Below, piece after piece: positions 1 to 8,063 of a stretch of 16,460 bases of DNA. The stretch lies in assembly GCA_002427505.1 (NCBI GenBank), contig DIRJ01000033.1, forward strand, positions 1 through 16,460, given 5' to 3'. The notes under the pieces were generated by a model that saw only the letters and a program-made list of their open reading frames with translations, did not search any database and had not been told where the DNA came from. The position numbers and the translations under genes were made by a program. The DNA is from Mageeibacillus sp. UBA5439 (GTDB lineage: Bacteria > Bacillota > Clostridia > Saccharofermentanales > DTU023). How positions within the stretch are numbered: position 1 is the first letter of the stretch; every line of letters starts with the position of its first letter.

Positions 1-23
1 TTCATAACAGTTATTAAGTTATT

Positions 24-53
24 CAGCGGGCAGTGTGACCACACTGCCCGCTG
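24..53 (-). terminator. Hairpin after gatB, probable operon terminator
   Basis: The arms CAGCGGGCAGTGT and ACACTGCCCGCTG pair perfectly over 13 bp around a four-base loop. The hairpin starts only 7 bases past the gatB stop codon. On the minus strand it is followed by AATAACTTAATAACT, which is A/T-rich but not a clean T run, so intrinsic termination is plausible rather than certain. It could also act as a 3' stabilising stem, or serve the opposite strand from a gene to the left. Confidence 0.6.
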
Positions 54-60
54 GTAAGTC

Positions 61-1503
61 TTACTCTTGGCTGATCTTTTCCAGTATCATTTCCTCGACC
101 AGCAGTGGATAGGCGCGGCCGGAGGTTTCTTTCATCACACGTCCAATAATGGCTTTGATCGCAGTTTCCTTGCCCTTGCGGTAATCTTCAACTGCTTTCT
201 GATTAGCTGTAATGGCATTTTCCACTATCCGCAGCAGTGCCTGGCGATCAGTAATCTGCAGCAGATCCTCTGCTTTGACGTAGGCCTCAGGATCAAAATC
301 ATCTTCCAGAAGCAGACGCAGGACTTTCTTCCCGGTGTTGCTGTTGATTTTTTCATCACCCAACAGGTCGGCAAGTTTTGCCAGACGCCCGGGCGCAAGC
401 GGCAGCTCGGCGTCGCCCTCATCATCAAATAGCGGCGACAGCTCGGTCATGATCAGACTGGCCAGAACTTTGGGATAGCGGCTCTCATTAGCTGCAGTTT
501 CGAAGAAATCAGCTACCACCTTGTCTTCTGTCAGCCGCTCGGCTTCATAATCGCTGAGAGAGAATCTTTCGATGTATTCCTTTTTACGCTCCTCAGCCAT
601 CCTGGGAATGGAGGCACGGATCTCTGCAATTTCCTCTTCGCTTATTTCCACACGACAGAGGTCAGGGTCGGGGAAGTAGCGATAATCTGCCGCATCTTCC
701 TTACTGCGCATGACACTTGTCTGATCGCTCTTTTCATCATAACGGCGGGTTTCCTGAGTGATTTTGCCGCCCTCTTCCAGCAGGGCAGCCTGACGCGCAA
801 ACTCACTTTCAATGGCCCGGGCTACGTGATTGAAGGAGTTGATGTTTTTCATCTCGACGCGGGTGCCCAGTTGTTCCGCGCCCCTCTCCCGGATGGAAAG
901 GTTGACGTCACAGCGCAGAGAACCCTCGTTCATGCGGCCATCGGAAATGCCGGTGTAGCGAACCAGCGACCGCAGCTTGCGCAGATAAGCAACGGCTTCA
1001 TCAGCCGAGTGAATATCCGGCTCAGAAACGATCTCGATCAAAGGGACACCGCCGCGGTTCATGTCAACCAGCGAGCTGCCCCGGCCAGTGTGAATCAGTT
1101 TGCCGGCATCTTCTTCAATGTGTATGCGGTTAATGCGGATTCTGGATTTACCCTCTTCAGTGCTGACATCGACATAACCGTTCAGGCACAAGGGTTCATC
1201 AGCCTGTGACAACTGATAAGCTTTGGCTAAGTCAGGATAGAAGTAGTTTTTGCGGTCGATGCGGGAGGAATGCGAAATTTCACAATGAGTCACCAGCCCG
1301 GCGCGTACAGCGAACTCAACCACTTCATGATTTAAAACAGGAAGAGTTCCGGGCATGGCCAGACAGACAGGGCAGACATGAGTGTTGGGCGGTTCGCCGA
1401 AGGTGACTTCACAGTCACAGAAAATCTTGTGCCTGGTCTTGAGCTCAACGTGTACTTCCAGACCAATAACAGCTTCATATTTTTTATGATCTTTCATGCT
1501 CAT
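61..1503 (-). CDS. gatB: Asp-tRNA(Asn)/Glu-tRNA(Gln) amidotransferase subunit B
   Basis: GatB is the tRNA-binding and kinase subunit of GatCAB. It activates the side-chain carboxylate of misacylated Asp-tRNA(Asn) or Glu-tRNA(Gln) with ATP, so that ammonia from GatA can convert it to the amide. The 480-residue length is normal. The N-terminal cradle has the family opening (VIGLEVHVEL) and the zinc-type cysteines C29, C31, C44 and C47 (CDC...CPVC). The DRKNYFYPDL stretch near 84 and the EMKNINSF stretch near 217 are also typical. The last roughly 140 residues form the helical and YqeY-like tail that contacts tRNA. The ATG overlaps the gatA stop as ATGA, and a GGAGG lies at 1511-1515, seven bases upstream, which supports this start; a second Met lies two codons in. 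It is the last gene of the operon. Confidence 0.97.
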   Translation of the reverse strand: MSMKDHKKYEAVIGLEVHVELKTRHKIFCDCEVTFGEPPNTHVCPVCLAMPGTLPVLNHEVVEFAVRAGLVTHCEISHSSRIDRKNYFYPDLAKAYQLSQADEPLCLNGYVDVSTEEGKSRIRINRIHIEEDAGKLIHTGRGSSLVDMNRGGVPLIEIVSEPDIHSADEAVAYLRKLRSLVRYTGISDGRMNEGSLRCDVNLSIRERGAEQLGTRVEMKNINSFNHVARAIESEFARQAALLEEGGKITQETRRYDEKSDQTSVMRSKEDAADYRYFPDPDLCRVEISEEEIAEIRASIPRMAEERKKEYIERFSLSDYEAERLTEDKVVADFFETAANESRYPKVLASLIMTELSPLFDDEGDAELPLAPGRLAKLADLLGDEKINSNTGKKVLRLLLEDDFDPEAYVKAEDLLQITDRQALLRIVENAITANQKAVEDYRKGKETAIKAIIGRVMKETSGRAYPLLVEEMILEKISQE

Positions 1504-2984
1504 GCTTTTACCTCCGCCAGTTCAAAAGCCGGACTATGCTGATCTTCGTAAGCAGCCCCGACACGATAGAGTAAGTCTTCACTGAATTGCCGGCCGACCA
1601 GCTGCATACCGATGGGCAGACCCTGAGCATCCTTGCCGCAGGGCAGTGACAACGCGGGCAGTCCCGCCAGAGAAACCGGCGTGGTGAAGATATCCGCCCG
1701 GTACAAAGCCACCGGATCTTCCGGAGCTGCGCCGATTTTTCCGGCCGTTGACATGCTTACCGGCATGAAAAGCAGATCACAATCTTCCAGAAGCTCAGCA
1801 AACTCGCGGATCACAAGCGTACGGACCCGTTGAGCTTTGACAAAATAATCTTCGTAATATTCTTCGGAAAGCGCAAAGTTCCCCAGCAGGATGCGGCGCT
1901 TAACCTCATAGCCGAAAGCCTCGGAGCGGGAGTTAATATAAACGTCTTCCAGCTTTTCAACATGCGGACTGCGGTAACCGTAATGGATACCGTCGAAACG
2001 CCCCATATTTGACGCTCCTTCAGCGCTCATCAGTATGTAATAGGCGGACAGAGCGGCATTCAGTGAGCTGATCTGCAGCTTCCTGATGCTAGCGCCTAAT
2101 GATTCAAAAACTTGCAAAGCGGCTGACAGGCCCTGCCTTACGTCTTCATCCAGATCGACATCAAAACACTGGTCCGGCCAGCCTATGCTGATACCGGTCA
2201 GGGGTTTTGCCCCTGAAGTGCCCTGTTTTAAAAGCTCTTCATCAAGCTTAAAAATCTGTCTGGCGGAAGAACAGTCTCTGGCATCCCAGGCTGAGATCGC
2301 TGCAAGGACAATCATGTTATCGCGCACAGTTCTGGTCAGGGGACCGACTGTATCCATAGAGGAGGCCAGGGCGCATACTCCGCGGCGGGAGACGAGTCCA
2401 TAGCTGGGACGCAGACCGACCACACCACAATGTGCAGCAGGTTGCCGGATTGAACCGCCCGTATCCGTACCCAGAGCGTAGATGGCTTCACCGCTGGCCA
2501 CAGCTGCAGCGGAACCACCCGAACTGCCGCCGGGAATACGACTCAGGTCGTGGGGGTTTCTTGTTGTTTTAAAGTAGGAGCTTTCTGTGGAAAAACCCAT
2601 ACCGAATTCATCCATATTGCTTTTGCCGGCCAGAACCGCATTGGCTTGCAGGAGTTCCTCCCAGACAAAGGCATTGTATGGCGGACGGAAAGTCTCCAGC
2701 ATTTTTGAAGCTGCCGTACAGGGAATGCCCCTGACGGCGATATTGTCCTTGACAGCCAGCGGAATGCCCGCCAGCAGCGGCAGCTCAGCCCCCGCGGCCA
2801 GCAGCTTGTCCACCTGTTCAGCCTGCCGCAGCGCCTCCTCTGCAGTCAGAGTGATGTAAGCCCCGACCTGCTCTTCCTGCCGGTCGCACTTATCCAAAAC
2901 AGATTGGGTCAGTTCGCGGGAAGAAAAGTCTTTGCGGCGCAAAGCTGCGGCTATTTCATAGATTGTCATTTTTTCTCTTATCAT
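1500..2984 (-). CDS. gatA: Asp-tRNA(Asn)/Glu-tRNA(Gln) amidotransferase subunit A
   Basis: GatA is the glutaminase subunit of GatCAB. It hydrolyses glutamine and passes ammonia to GatB. It belongs to the amidase-signature family, and the whole Ser-cisSer-Lys triad is visible: K79 in AVKDN, S154 in PGGSSGGS and S178 in GTDTGGSIRQP. These match the numbering known for GatA of other Gram-positives. The 494-residue length is usual. The ATG directly follows the TAA of the upstream gene (TAAATG), with AGGAG six bases before it inside that gene's end, so translational coupling is likely. A second Met at residue 6 has a weaker site. The stop overlaps the gatB start. No separate gatC is present, and the GatC part is supplied by the C-terminus of the upstream gene. 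Confidence 0.97.
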   Translation of the reverse strand: MIREKMTIYEIAAALRRKDFSSRELTQSVLDKCDRQEEQVGAYITLTAEEALRQAEQVDKLLAAGAELPLLAGIPLAVKDNIAVRGIPCTAASKMLETFRPPYNAFVWEELLQANAVLAGKSNMDEFGMGFSTESSYFKTTRNPHDLSRIPGGSSGGSAAAVASGEAIYALGTDTGGSIRQPAAHCGVVGLRPSYGLVSRRGVCALASSMDTVGPLTRTVRDNMIVLAAISAWDARDCSSARQIFKLDEELLKQGTSGAKPLTGISIGWPDQCFDVDLDEDVRQGLSAALQVFESLGASIRKLQISSLNAALSAYYILMSAEGASNMGRFDGIHYGYRSPHVEKLEDVYINSRSEAFGYEVKRRILLGNFALSEEYYEDYFVKAQRVRTLVIREFAELLEDCDLLFMPVSMSTAGKIGAAPEDPVALYRADIFTTPVSLAGLPALSLPCGKDAQGLPIGMQLVGRQFSEDLLYRVGAAYEDQHSPAFELAEVKA

Positions 2985-3272
2985 TTACAGCTCCTGTTCC
3001 ACTGCGGCCGGAACGACAAAGGCTCCGTCTTCAGACTCGGCAGCATTTGCCAGAGCATCTGTCTGGCTGAGAGAGGGTTCACGCTCTTCACCCTGAAAGA
3101 TATGCTCCTCCCGGATCATAGAACGGGTCGCTTCTGCTCCTGTGGTGTCCAGGTCTGCCATTTGATCCGCAAAATCGATCAGGGTCTCAATCTCAGCCTG
3201 CATGCTGGCCCGCTCAGACTCAGTCAGCATAAGGCTGGAGAGCTGTTCTAAATGCCGCAGGTCGAAAGTCTT
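2985..3272 (-). other. GatC domain encoded inside the aspS reading frame
   Basis: These codons (residues 606-700) encode the GatC-like C-terminus of the fusion. The stretch is as long as a free GatC (about 95 residues) and ends as GatC proteins do, so nothing appears lost. No in-frame stop separates it from AspRS. The only upstream start-like codon is a TTG at 3297-3299 after a G-rich run, a weak candidate for an additional free GatC product. The nearest ATG lies inside the domain. Confidence 0.9.
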
Positions 3273-5087
3273 GGCTGCAGGTGCATCTTTCTTATCGCTC
3301 AAAACCCCGCCGCCGGCAGCCACATCAGCAGCTAAAGCAATATGCAGCTCATCGAGCTGCAACTGATCCACTGTGCTCGGTGCGTCGGTGAGAGGATCAG
3401 AGGCGTTGCTCAACTTGGGAAAGGCGATTACTTCGCGCAGGGAAGGCGCGCCTGCCAGCAACATGACCAGACGGTCCAGACCGAGGGCGAAACCACCGTG
3501 CGGCGGCGTTCCGAAACGGAAGGCATCAAGCAAAAAGCCGAAGCGATCCCGGATAGCTTCCTCGGAAAGCCCGAGCTGGCGGAAAATGCGGGCCTGAATA
3601 TCTCTGTCGTGAATCCTGATGCTGCCTGAACCCAGTTCGGTGCCGTTCAGAACCAGGTCATAGGCCTGAGAACCGACGCGCTCAGGCTCTGTTTCGAGAT
3701 ACTGCAGGTCTTCCGTTTTCGGCATGGTGAAAGGATGGTGCTGGGCCACATAACGCCCTTCTTCTTCACTGTATTCAAACATGGGAAAGTCCACCACAAA
3801 AGAAAAGTCTAGTTCGCCCGGAGTACGCAGATCCAGCATGTCTGCCAAGTGCAGGCGGATGGCACCGCTTACCTGGCGCACGACCTTAAGCTGATCAGCA
3901 GAGAAAAGGATAAAATCGCCCGGTTTAGCGCCGACAGCTTCCAGCAATTCCCGCATCAGCTCTTCTGTGAAATATTTATCAAGGATGGAGTAGATCTCAC
4001 CATCCTCACGCCAGGCAATCCAGGCCATGCCTTTGGCGCCTTCACTAATGGCGAAATCGGTCAGCTCGTCGATACTGGAGCGCGGGAAATCAGCTTTTCC
4101 GGGGACACAGATGGCCCGCACCACGCCGCCGTTCCTGAGAGCCTGACGGAAGATGGAAAAATCAGACTTTTCAGCGATGTCGCTGATATCAATAATGGGT
4201 AAGCCGAAGCGCAAGTCCGGTTTGTCGGAACCGTACTTATCCATAGCTTCTTTCCAGGACATGCGGGGGAAGGCAGCTTTGATTTCCACACCCTTGAGTT
4301 CACGGGCCAGATGTTTCATCAGCGCTTCCAGAATTTCCAGAATGTCATCCATTTCCACAAAAGACATTTCCAGGTCCAGCTGGGTGAATTCCAGCTGGCG
4401 GTCAGCCCGTTGGTCTTCGTCGCGGAAACAGCGGGCTATCTGGTAATAGCGGTCAAAGCCGCTGACCATCAACAATTGCTTGTAGATCTGAGGCGATTGC
4501 GGCAAAGCAAAAAAGTTGCCGGGGTGTACCCGGCTGGGCACGAGAAAGTCGCGTGCTCCTTCCGGAGTGCTTTTACCCAGAATCGGTGTCTCAACTTCGA
4601 TGAAGCCATGATCAGCCATAAAGGAATGAATCAGAACGCCGGCACGGTGACGCAAACGCAGATTGTCCTTGAGCTCACGGCGGCGCAGATCCAGATAGCG
4701 ATAGCGCAATCTAAGATCATCTCTGACATTGCCGGCCTCTTCAGGTACAAAGGGCAAAGTTTCTGCAGCCGATAAGACTTTAGCTGCTCCTACCCTGAGC
4801 TCGACTGTGCCCGTTGCAATTTTAGGGTTGACTGTTTCCGGATCGCGCAGATGCAGATTACCGACTACTTCCATCACGGATTGATTTTTGACACGCTCGG
4901 CCAGAGTAAAAGTCTCAGCATCAGTATTTTCGGGATTGAAAACAATCTGCAAAACGCCTTCCCGATCGACTAAATCGATAAAAATGACGCCTCCCATATC
5001 GCGCTTGCTCTGTACCCAGCCACAGGCACAAGCCTCTTTTCCTACATCTCCCTCAGAGAAATGACCACAGTACTTTGTTCTTTTCAT
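2985..5087 (-). CDS. aspS: Aspartyl-tRNA synthetase fused to GatC
   Basis: This 700-residue protein is about 110 residues longer than a usual bacterial AspRS. Residues 1 to about 585 are a complete class II AspRS: an OB-fold anticodon domain (GWVQSKRDMGGVIFIDL), motif 2 with FRDED at 221-225, the bacterial GAD insertion near 290-420, and motif 3 (GFALGLDRLVML, 532-543). A linker of about 20 residues follows. Residues 606-700 then match GatC from end to end: RHLEQLSSLMLTESE, a DLDTTGAEAT stretch, IFQGEEREPSLSQ, and an ALANAAESEDGAFVVP ending. GatC normally holds GatA and GatB together. The fusion suggests that aspartylation of tRNA(Asn) and its amidation are physically joined, and that the synthetase is non-discriminating, which is inference. 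It is the first gene of the operon. The ribosome site before the ATG is weak. Confidence 0.95.
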   Translation of the reverse strand: MKRTKYCGHFSEGDVGKEACACGWVQSKRDMGGVIFIDLVDREGVLQIVFNPENTDAETFTLAERVKNQSVMEVVGNLHLRDPETVNPKIATGTVELRVGAAKVLSAAETLPFVPEEAGNVRDDLRLRYRYLDLRRRELKDNLRLRHRAGVLIHSFMADHGFIEVETPILGKSTPEGARDFLVPSRVHPGNFFALPQSPQIYKQLLMVSGFDRYYQIARCFRDEDQRADRQLEFTQLDLEMSFVEMDDILEILEALMKHLARELKGVEIKAAFPRMSWKEAMDKYGSDKPDLRFGLPIIDISDIAEKSDFSIFRQALRNGGVVRAICVPGKADFPRSSIDELTDFAISEGAKGMAWIAWREDGEIYSILDKYFTEELMRELLEAVGAKPGDFILFSADQLKVVRQVSGAIRLHLADMLDLRTPGELDFSFVVDFPMFEYSEEEGRYVAQHHPFTMPKTEDLQYLETEPERVGSQAYDLVLNGTELGSGSIRIHDRDIQARIFRQLGLSEEAIRDRFGFLLDAFRFGTPPHGGFALGLDRLVMLLAGAPSLREVIAFPKLSNASDPLTDAPSTVDQLQLDELHIALAADVAAGGGVLSDKKDAPAAKTFDLRHLEQLSSLMLTESERASMQAEIETLIDFADQMADLDTTGAEATRSMIREEHIFQGEEREPSLSQTDALANAAESEDGAFVVPAAVEQEL

Positions 5088-5147
5088 CTATTTATCCACT
5101 CTTTCGTCCGTCAGGGACTCTATGATCGTTACTTCTTGAACTTATGT

Positions 5148-5156
5148 ATTTTATCA
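5148..5156 (-). promoter_or_regulatory. Possible extended -10 promoter for the aspS-gatC/gatA/gatB operon
   Basis: Read on the minus strand this is TGATAAAAT, an extended -10 (TG, one base, then TAAAAT, five of six matches to consensus), about 60 bases before the aspS ATG. No good -35 box lies 16-18 bases upstream. The call rests on the motif and its position between divergent genes. Confidence 0.4.
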
Positions 5157-5236
5157 TACACTAAGAGTCTTTTTGTAGCGCTAAAGACCAGCTTAAAGGT
5201 AAATATTAGTGACTCAAAGAGCAAATTTCATCCGAA

Positions 5237-5275
5237 CATGTTAATTTGTTAGATAAGTGTTTAATGCATGTTAAT
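5237..5275. repeat. 9-bp direct repeat CATGTTAAT upstream of the HAD gene
   Basis: CATGTTAAT occurs at 5237-5245 and again at 5267-5275, 30 bases apart, or roughly three helical turns. The first copy sits in an AACATGTT palindrome and the second in TTAATGCATGTTAA, which is nearly symmetric. The pair ends about 18 bases before the start codon. The arrangement would suit a regulator binding one face of the DNA, but the region is A/T-rich and chance cannot be excluded. Confidence 0.35.
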
Positions 5276-5293
5276 AATCAGAAAGGTGTGTTT

Positions 5294-6025
5294 ATGACAA
5301 AAAATAATCCGCGTATGATTTTCTTTGATTACGGACAGACTTTGCTGCACGAGGAGACTTTTGACGCCCGCCTTGCCTATGAGGCTTTTATACCCTATCT
5401 GTATCCGAAGAAAAACGTCGACATCGAAAAAATACTTAAGCTGTCTAGCGACCTGCATCAGGACGTATGGCGACTGGCTTTTGCCAACTCAGTTGAAGTT
5501 TCTTTTGCAGCCCAATTCAGCTATTTATTGGATATGTGCGATCTTAGCTGCGACCTGCCCCTGCTTGAATGTGAAAAGCTCTACTGGTTTTCAGCCTGCC
5601 CCGCGGAAGTTTTGCCGGGTCTGCAGGAGACGCTGACAGAGCTTGACCGGCGCGGTATCCGCACAGCTGTTATTTCCAACATTTCTTACAGCAGTGCAGC
5701 CATGCAGGCGCGCATTGATAACCATCTGGATCATAAACTGGAATTTATTGTTACTTCCAGCGAAACCGTCCTGCGCAAACCGGAAAAATGGATTTTCCTC
5801 CGGGCCCTGCAAAAGAGCGGCCTCAGACCAGAGGAGTGCTGGCACGTCGGCGATGACATCTATTGCGATGTCGGTGGAGCCTTAGCCGCCGGCATCCATC
5901 CCGTCTGGTATGACAGTGGACATTCCTGTTTTTATGAGCGTGAAGCTGCCGAGATTACAGATGAAATGCGGCCACAAATGGATATCATTCATCATTTCAG
6001 TGAATTGCTGGATTTACTGGATTAG
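5294..6025 (+). CDS. HAD-superfamily hydrolase
   Basis: A 243-residue haloacid-dehalogenase-fold protein, probably a small-molecule phosphatase; the substrate is unknown. Motif I is FFDYGQTL, with nucleophile D12. The usual second Asp (D-x-D) is Gly14, as in the D-x-G forms known from some HAD phosphatases and dehalogenases. Motif II is VISN (S128), motif III is RKPEK (K162), and motif IV is HVGDDIYCDV (D187, D188, D192). A helical cap lies between motifs I and II. The start at 5294 is chosen because AGAAAGGTG lies just upstream; the frame is open 16 codons further back, to 5246, without a better ribosome site. It is the first plus-strand gene, 36 bases ahead of dusB, and diverges from the aspS operon. 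Confidence 0.88.
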   Translation: MTKNNPRMIFFDYGQTLLHEETFDARLAYEAFIPYLYPKKNVDIEKILKLSSDLHQDVWRLAFANSVEVSFAAQFSYLLDMCDLSCDLPLLECEKLYWFSACPAEVLPGLQETLTELDRRGIRTAVISNISYSSAAMQARIDNHLDHKLEFIVTSSETVLRKPEKWIFLRALQKSGLRPEECWHVGDDIYCDVGGALAAGIHPVWYDSGHSCFYEREAAEITDEMRPQMDIIHHFSELLDLLD

Positions 6026-6061
6026 TTTAATAAAAATTTGATCCGCTTCATGGAGGTCACA

Positions 6062-7078
6062 ATGTACAGCAAGTGCGGAGATTTTATGTCAATGTTCAGT
6101 GCAGCAAATGAGCTGATTCTGGGGCTGGCTCCCATGGCCGGAACCAGTACACCGCCCTTTCGGGGTCTGGTCAGCGAACTGTCGGCCACATTCACCATAA
6201 GTGAGCTGGTGAGTGCGCGCGGAATTGTATATAATCCACATATGGAGAAAGTATCGCGCTATCTTCTCCCGGACCCCAGAGAAGGGCTTTATGCCATTCA
6301 GTTATTCGGTTACGACCCCGCAGATTTTTCTGCTGCCATAGAAATTTTACTGCGCCACCCGGTCTACGGCCGGGCTGATTGGATCGACATAAATATGGGA
6401 TGCCCGGTTAAGAAGGTCTGCGGGACCGGAGCAGGTGCCGCCCTGATGCTTAAACCCGACCTCGCTTGCGCCATAGCTGCGGCTGCAGTAGCAGCAGCAG
6501 CTGAGTTTAATAAAATGGTTACTGTGAAGATGCGCAGTGGCTGGGATGTACAGAATATAAACGCCCCCGCTCTGGCCAGGCGCCTGGAGGGGGAAGGTGT
6601 TGCCGGTATTACTGTTCATGCCCGCAGCCGGGAACAGTTTTACGGCGGCCAGGCTGATTGGCAGGTTTTCGCTTCTGTGCGCGAACAGTGCAATTTACCT
6701 CTCTGTGGCAATGGCGATATTACAAGCGCAGAGGATATTCGCCGGCTGCAGGAAATAGTGAAGCTTGACGGCTACCAGATTGGACGCGCGGCCATGGGCA
6801 ATCCTTTCGTTTTTGAGCAAATACGGGAGGGTATGAAGGGTAATACTGTACCGTCAAGGATTAGCAGTGAACGCTGGCTCAGGGCAGTTCTGCATCATCT
6901 TGATGGCATGATTGAACTGATCGGAGAGGAGGCGGGCTGCCGTGAAATGCGATCACAATTTGCCTATTATGTACGATCTGTCCGCGATGCAGCGGGTTTC
7001 CGCGACCGTCTGATGCAGATTGAGGACCGCCAAAGCGCTGTAGAGATTTTACTTGAAGTTGCGGAAAGAAGAGGATAA
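6062..7078 (+). CDS. dusB: tRNA-dihydrouridine synthase, DusB type
   Basis: An FMN- and NADPH-dependent enzyme that reduces specific uridines in the tRNA D-loop to dihydrouridine. At 338 residues it has the expected TIM barrel followed by a helical tail. Visible signatures are LAPMAGTSTPPFR near the N-terminus, the catalytic cysteine in DINMGCPVKKV (C114 from this start), VKMRSGW, HARSREQFYGG, GNGDI and the flavin phosphate site IGRAAMGNPF. The helix after the active site is unusually Ala-rich (AIAAAAVAAAAEF), encoded by a GCN-rich run at about 6476-6504. The start has GGAGG at 6052-6056; a second Met eight codons on, with its own GGAG, is possible. The family call is firm, and the DusB subtype rests on overall resemblance. 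Its stop is four bases before the next gene. Confidence 0.92.
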   Translation: MYSKCGDFMSMFSAANELILGLAPMAGTSTPPFRGLVSELSATFTISELVSARGIVYNPHMEKVSRYLLPDPREGLYAIQLFGYDPADFSAAIEILLRHPVYGRADWIDINMGCPVKKVCGTGAGAALMLKPDLACAIAAAAVAAAAEFNKMVTVKMRSGWDVQNINAPALARRLEGEGVAGITVHARSREQFYGGQADWQVFASVREQCNLPLCGNGDITSAEDIRRLQEIVKLDGYQIGRAAMGNPFVFEQIREGMKGNTVPSRISSERWLRAVLHHLDGMIELIGEEAGCREMRSQFAYYVRSVRDAAGFRDRLMQIEDRQSAVEILLEVAERRG

Positions 7079-7082
7079 AAAA

Positions 7083-8030
7083 ATGAAAAGTGAAGTAAGG
7101 CACATTCTTTCTAATGACCAGAAGACCCAGCTCAATCTCGTGACCTGGCTGCCTGAGGGAAAACCCCGGGCTATCCTGCAGATCTCGCACGGGATGGTGG
7201 AATATATTGAACGCTATGACCGCTTCGGTCAGTTCATGGCGGAAGCAGGGATTCTCGTGGTGGGCCATGACCACTTAGGTCACGGTGACTCAGTGGAAAG
7301 CCCCGACGACTGGGGTTTTTTCGCTGATAAAAACGGCAATGAGCTGGTCTTGCAGGACCTGTACAAAGTTTATACAGACACACGCGGGCTGTATCCGGAT
7401 CTGCCTTACTTTATTCTCGGCCATTCCATGGGTTCCTTTTATCTGAGACAGTTTATTTACCGTTTCCCCGAGCAAGACTTAGCCGGAGTCATTATTATGG
7501 GCACAGGCATGCAAGCGAAATCTGCTGTGCGTGCCGGTCATTTTCTGGCATCTCTGGTGGGAAAAATCCGTGGTCCCCGTTATCGCAGCCCCTTAATTAC
7601 AAAAGCCGTATTGGGAACCAACAATAAGGCTTTCAAAGCTGAAGACAAGACCGGCGCTGAATGGCTGAGCCGTGATGCAGCAATCAGTGAACAATATGTC
7701 AAAGAACCCCGTACCAGCTTTATGTTTACGGCACGGGCCTATAGAGATATGTTTGACGGCATACTGACTCTTTACGATGAGAAAAATCTTAAGCAGATGC
7801 GACGTGATCTGCCGATACTGATTGTCAGTGGCACTGACGATCCCGTAGGTGAAATGGGCAAGGCTGTCAAAGCTTTATCCGCCCAGTATAAGAAGCTGGG
7901 AATGACCAGACTGGCGGTGAAGGAGTATCCCGGAGCCAGGCATGAATTGCTGAATGAGATTAACCATGAGGAAGTTGACCGGGATATCCTGGCCTTTATC
8001 AAAGAAAATATTCCAAAAGAAAGCAAATAA
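7083..8030 (+). CDS. Alpha/beta hydrolase, monoacylglycerol lipase / lysophospholipase-like
   Basis: A 315-residue serine hydrolase of the serine-aminopeptidase S33 (Hydrolase_4) type. The pattern ISHGMVEYIERYDRF followed by GHDHLGHGDS is typical of lysophospholipase and monoglyceride lipase relatives. The catalytic triad can be placed: S115 in the nucleophile elbow GHSMG, D253 in SGTDDPVG, and H287 in PGARHELL. There is no signal peptide or membrane segment, so it should act in the cytoplasm, probably on an ester or lipid-derived substrate that cannot be named from sequence. The ATG at 7083 is preceded by AAGAAGAGG, whereas the frame's earlier Met at 7053 lies inside dusB. The four-base gap to dusB indicates co-transcription. 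Confidence 0.88.
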   Translation: MKSEVRHILSNDQKTQLNLVTWLPEGKPRAILQISHGMVEYIERYDRFGQFMAEAGILVVGHDHLGHGDSVESPDDWGFFADKNGNELVLQDLYKVYTDTRGLYPDLPYFILGHSMGSFYLRQFIYRFPEQDLAGVIIMGTGMQAKSAVRAGHFLASLVGKIRGPRYRSPLITKAVLGTNNKAFKAEDKTGAEWLSRDAAISEQYVKEPRTSFMFTARAYRDMFDGILTLYDEKNLKQMRRDLPILIVSGTDDPVGEMGKAVKALSAQYKKLGMTRLAVKEYPGARHELLNEINHEEVDRDILAFIKENIPKESK

Positions 8031-8063
8031 AAACAAAACAAATAAAAGAAAAGAGGGGAACAT

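Noticed and set aside
826..1209. Long frame on the plus strand antisense to gatB (and similar frames opposite aspS, tnaA and the EF-G-like gene)
   Set aside because: They lack ribosome sites and family resemblance, and lie wholly opposite strongly supported genes; they follow from the codon bias of those genes.
5088..5293. T-box riboswitch in front of aspS
   Set aside because: No T-box core sequence or antiterminator pair was found on the minus strand, and the gap is short and shared with a divergent gene.
5246..5293. Earlier start for the HAD gene at 5246
   Set aside because: The added residues are not part of the HAD fold, overlap the direct repeats, and have no ribosome site, whereas 5294 has a good one.
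6476..6504. GCN-rich run as a possible unstable microsatellite
   Set aside because: The codons vary (GCT, GCG, GCA, GTA) and encode an Ala-rich helix in dusB; it is not a pure repeat.
8031..8063. TnaC-like leader peptide
   Set aside because: The gap is 33 bases of A-rich sequence plus a ribosome site, with no small Trp-containing frame.
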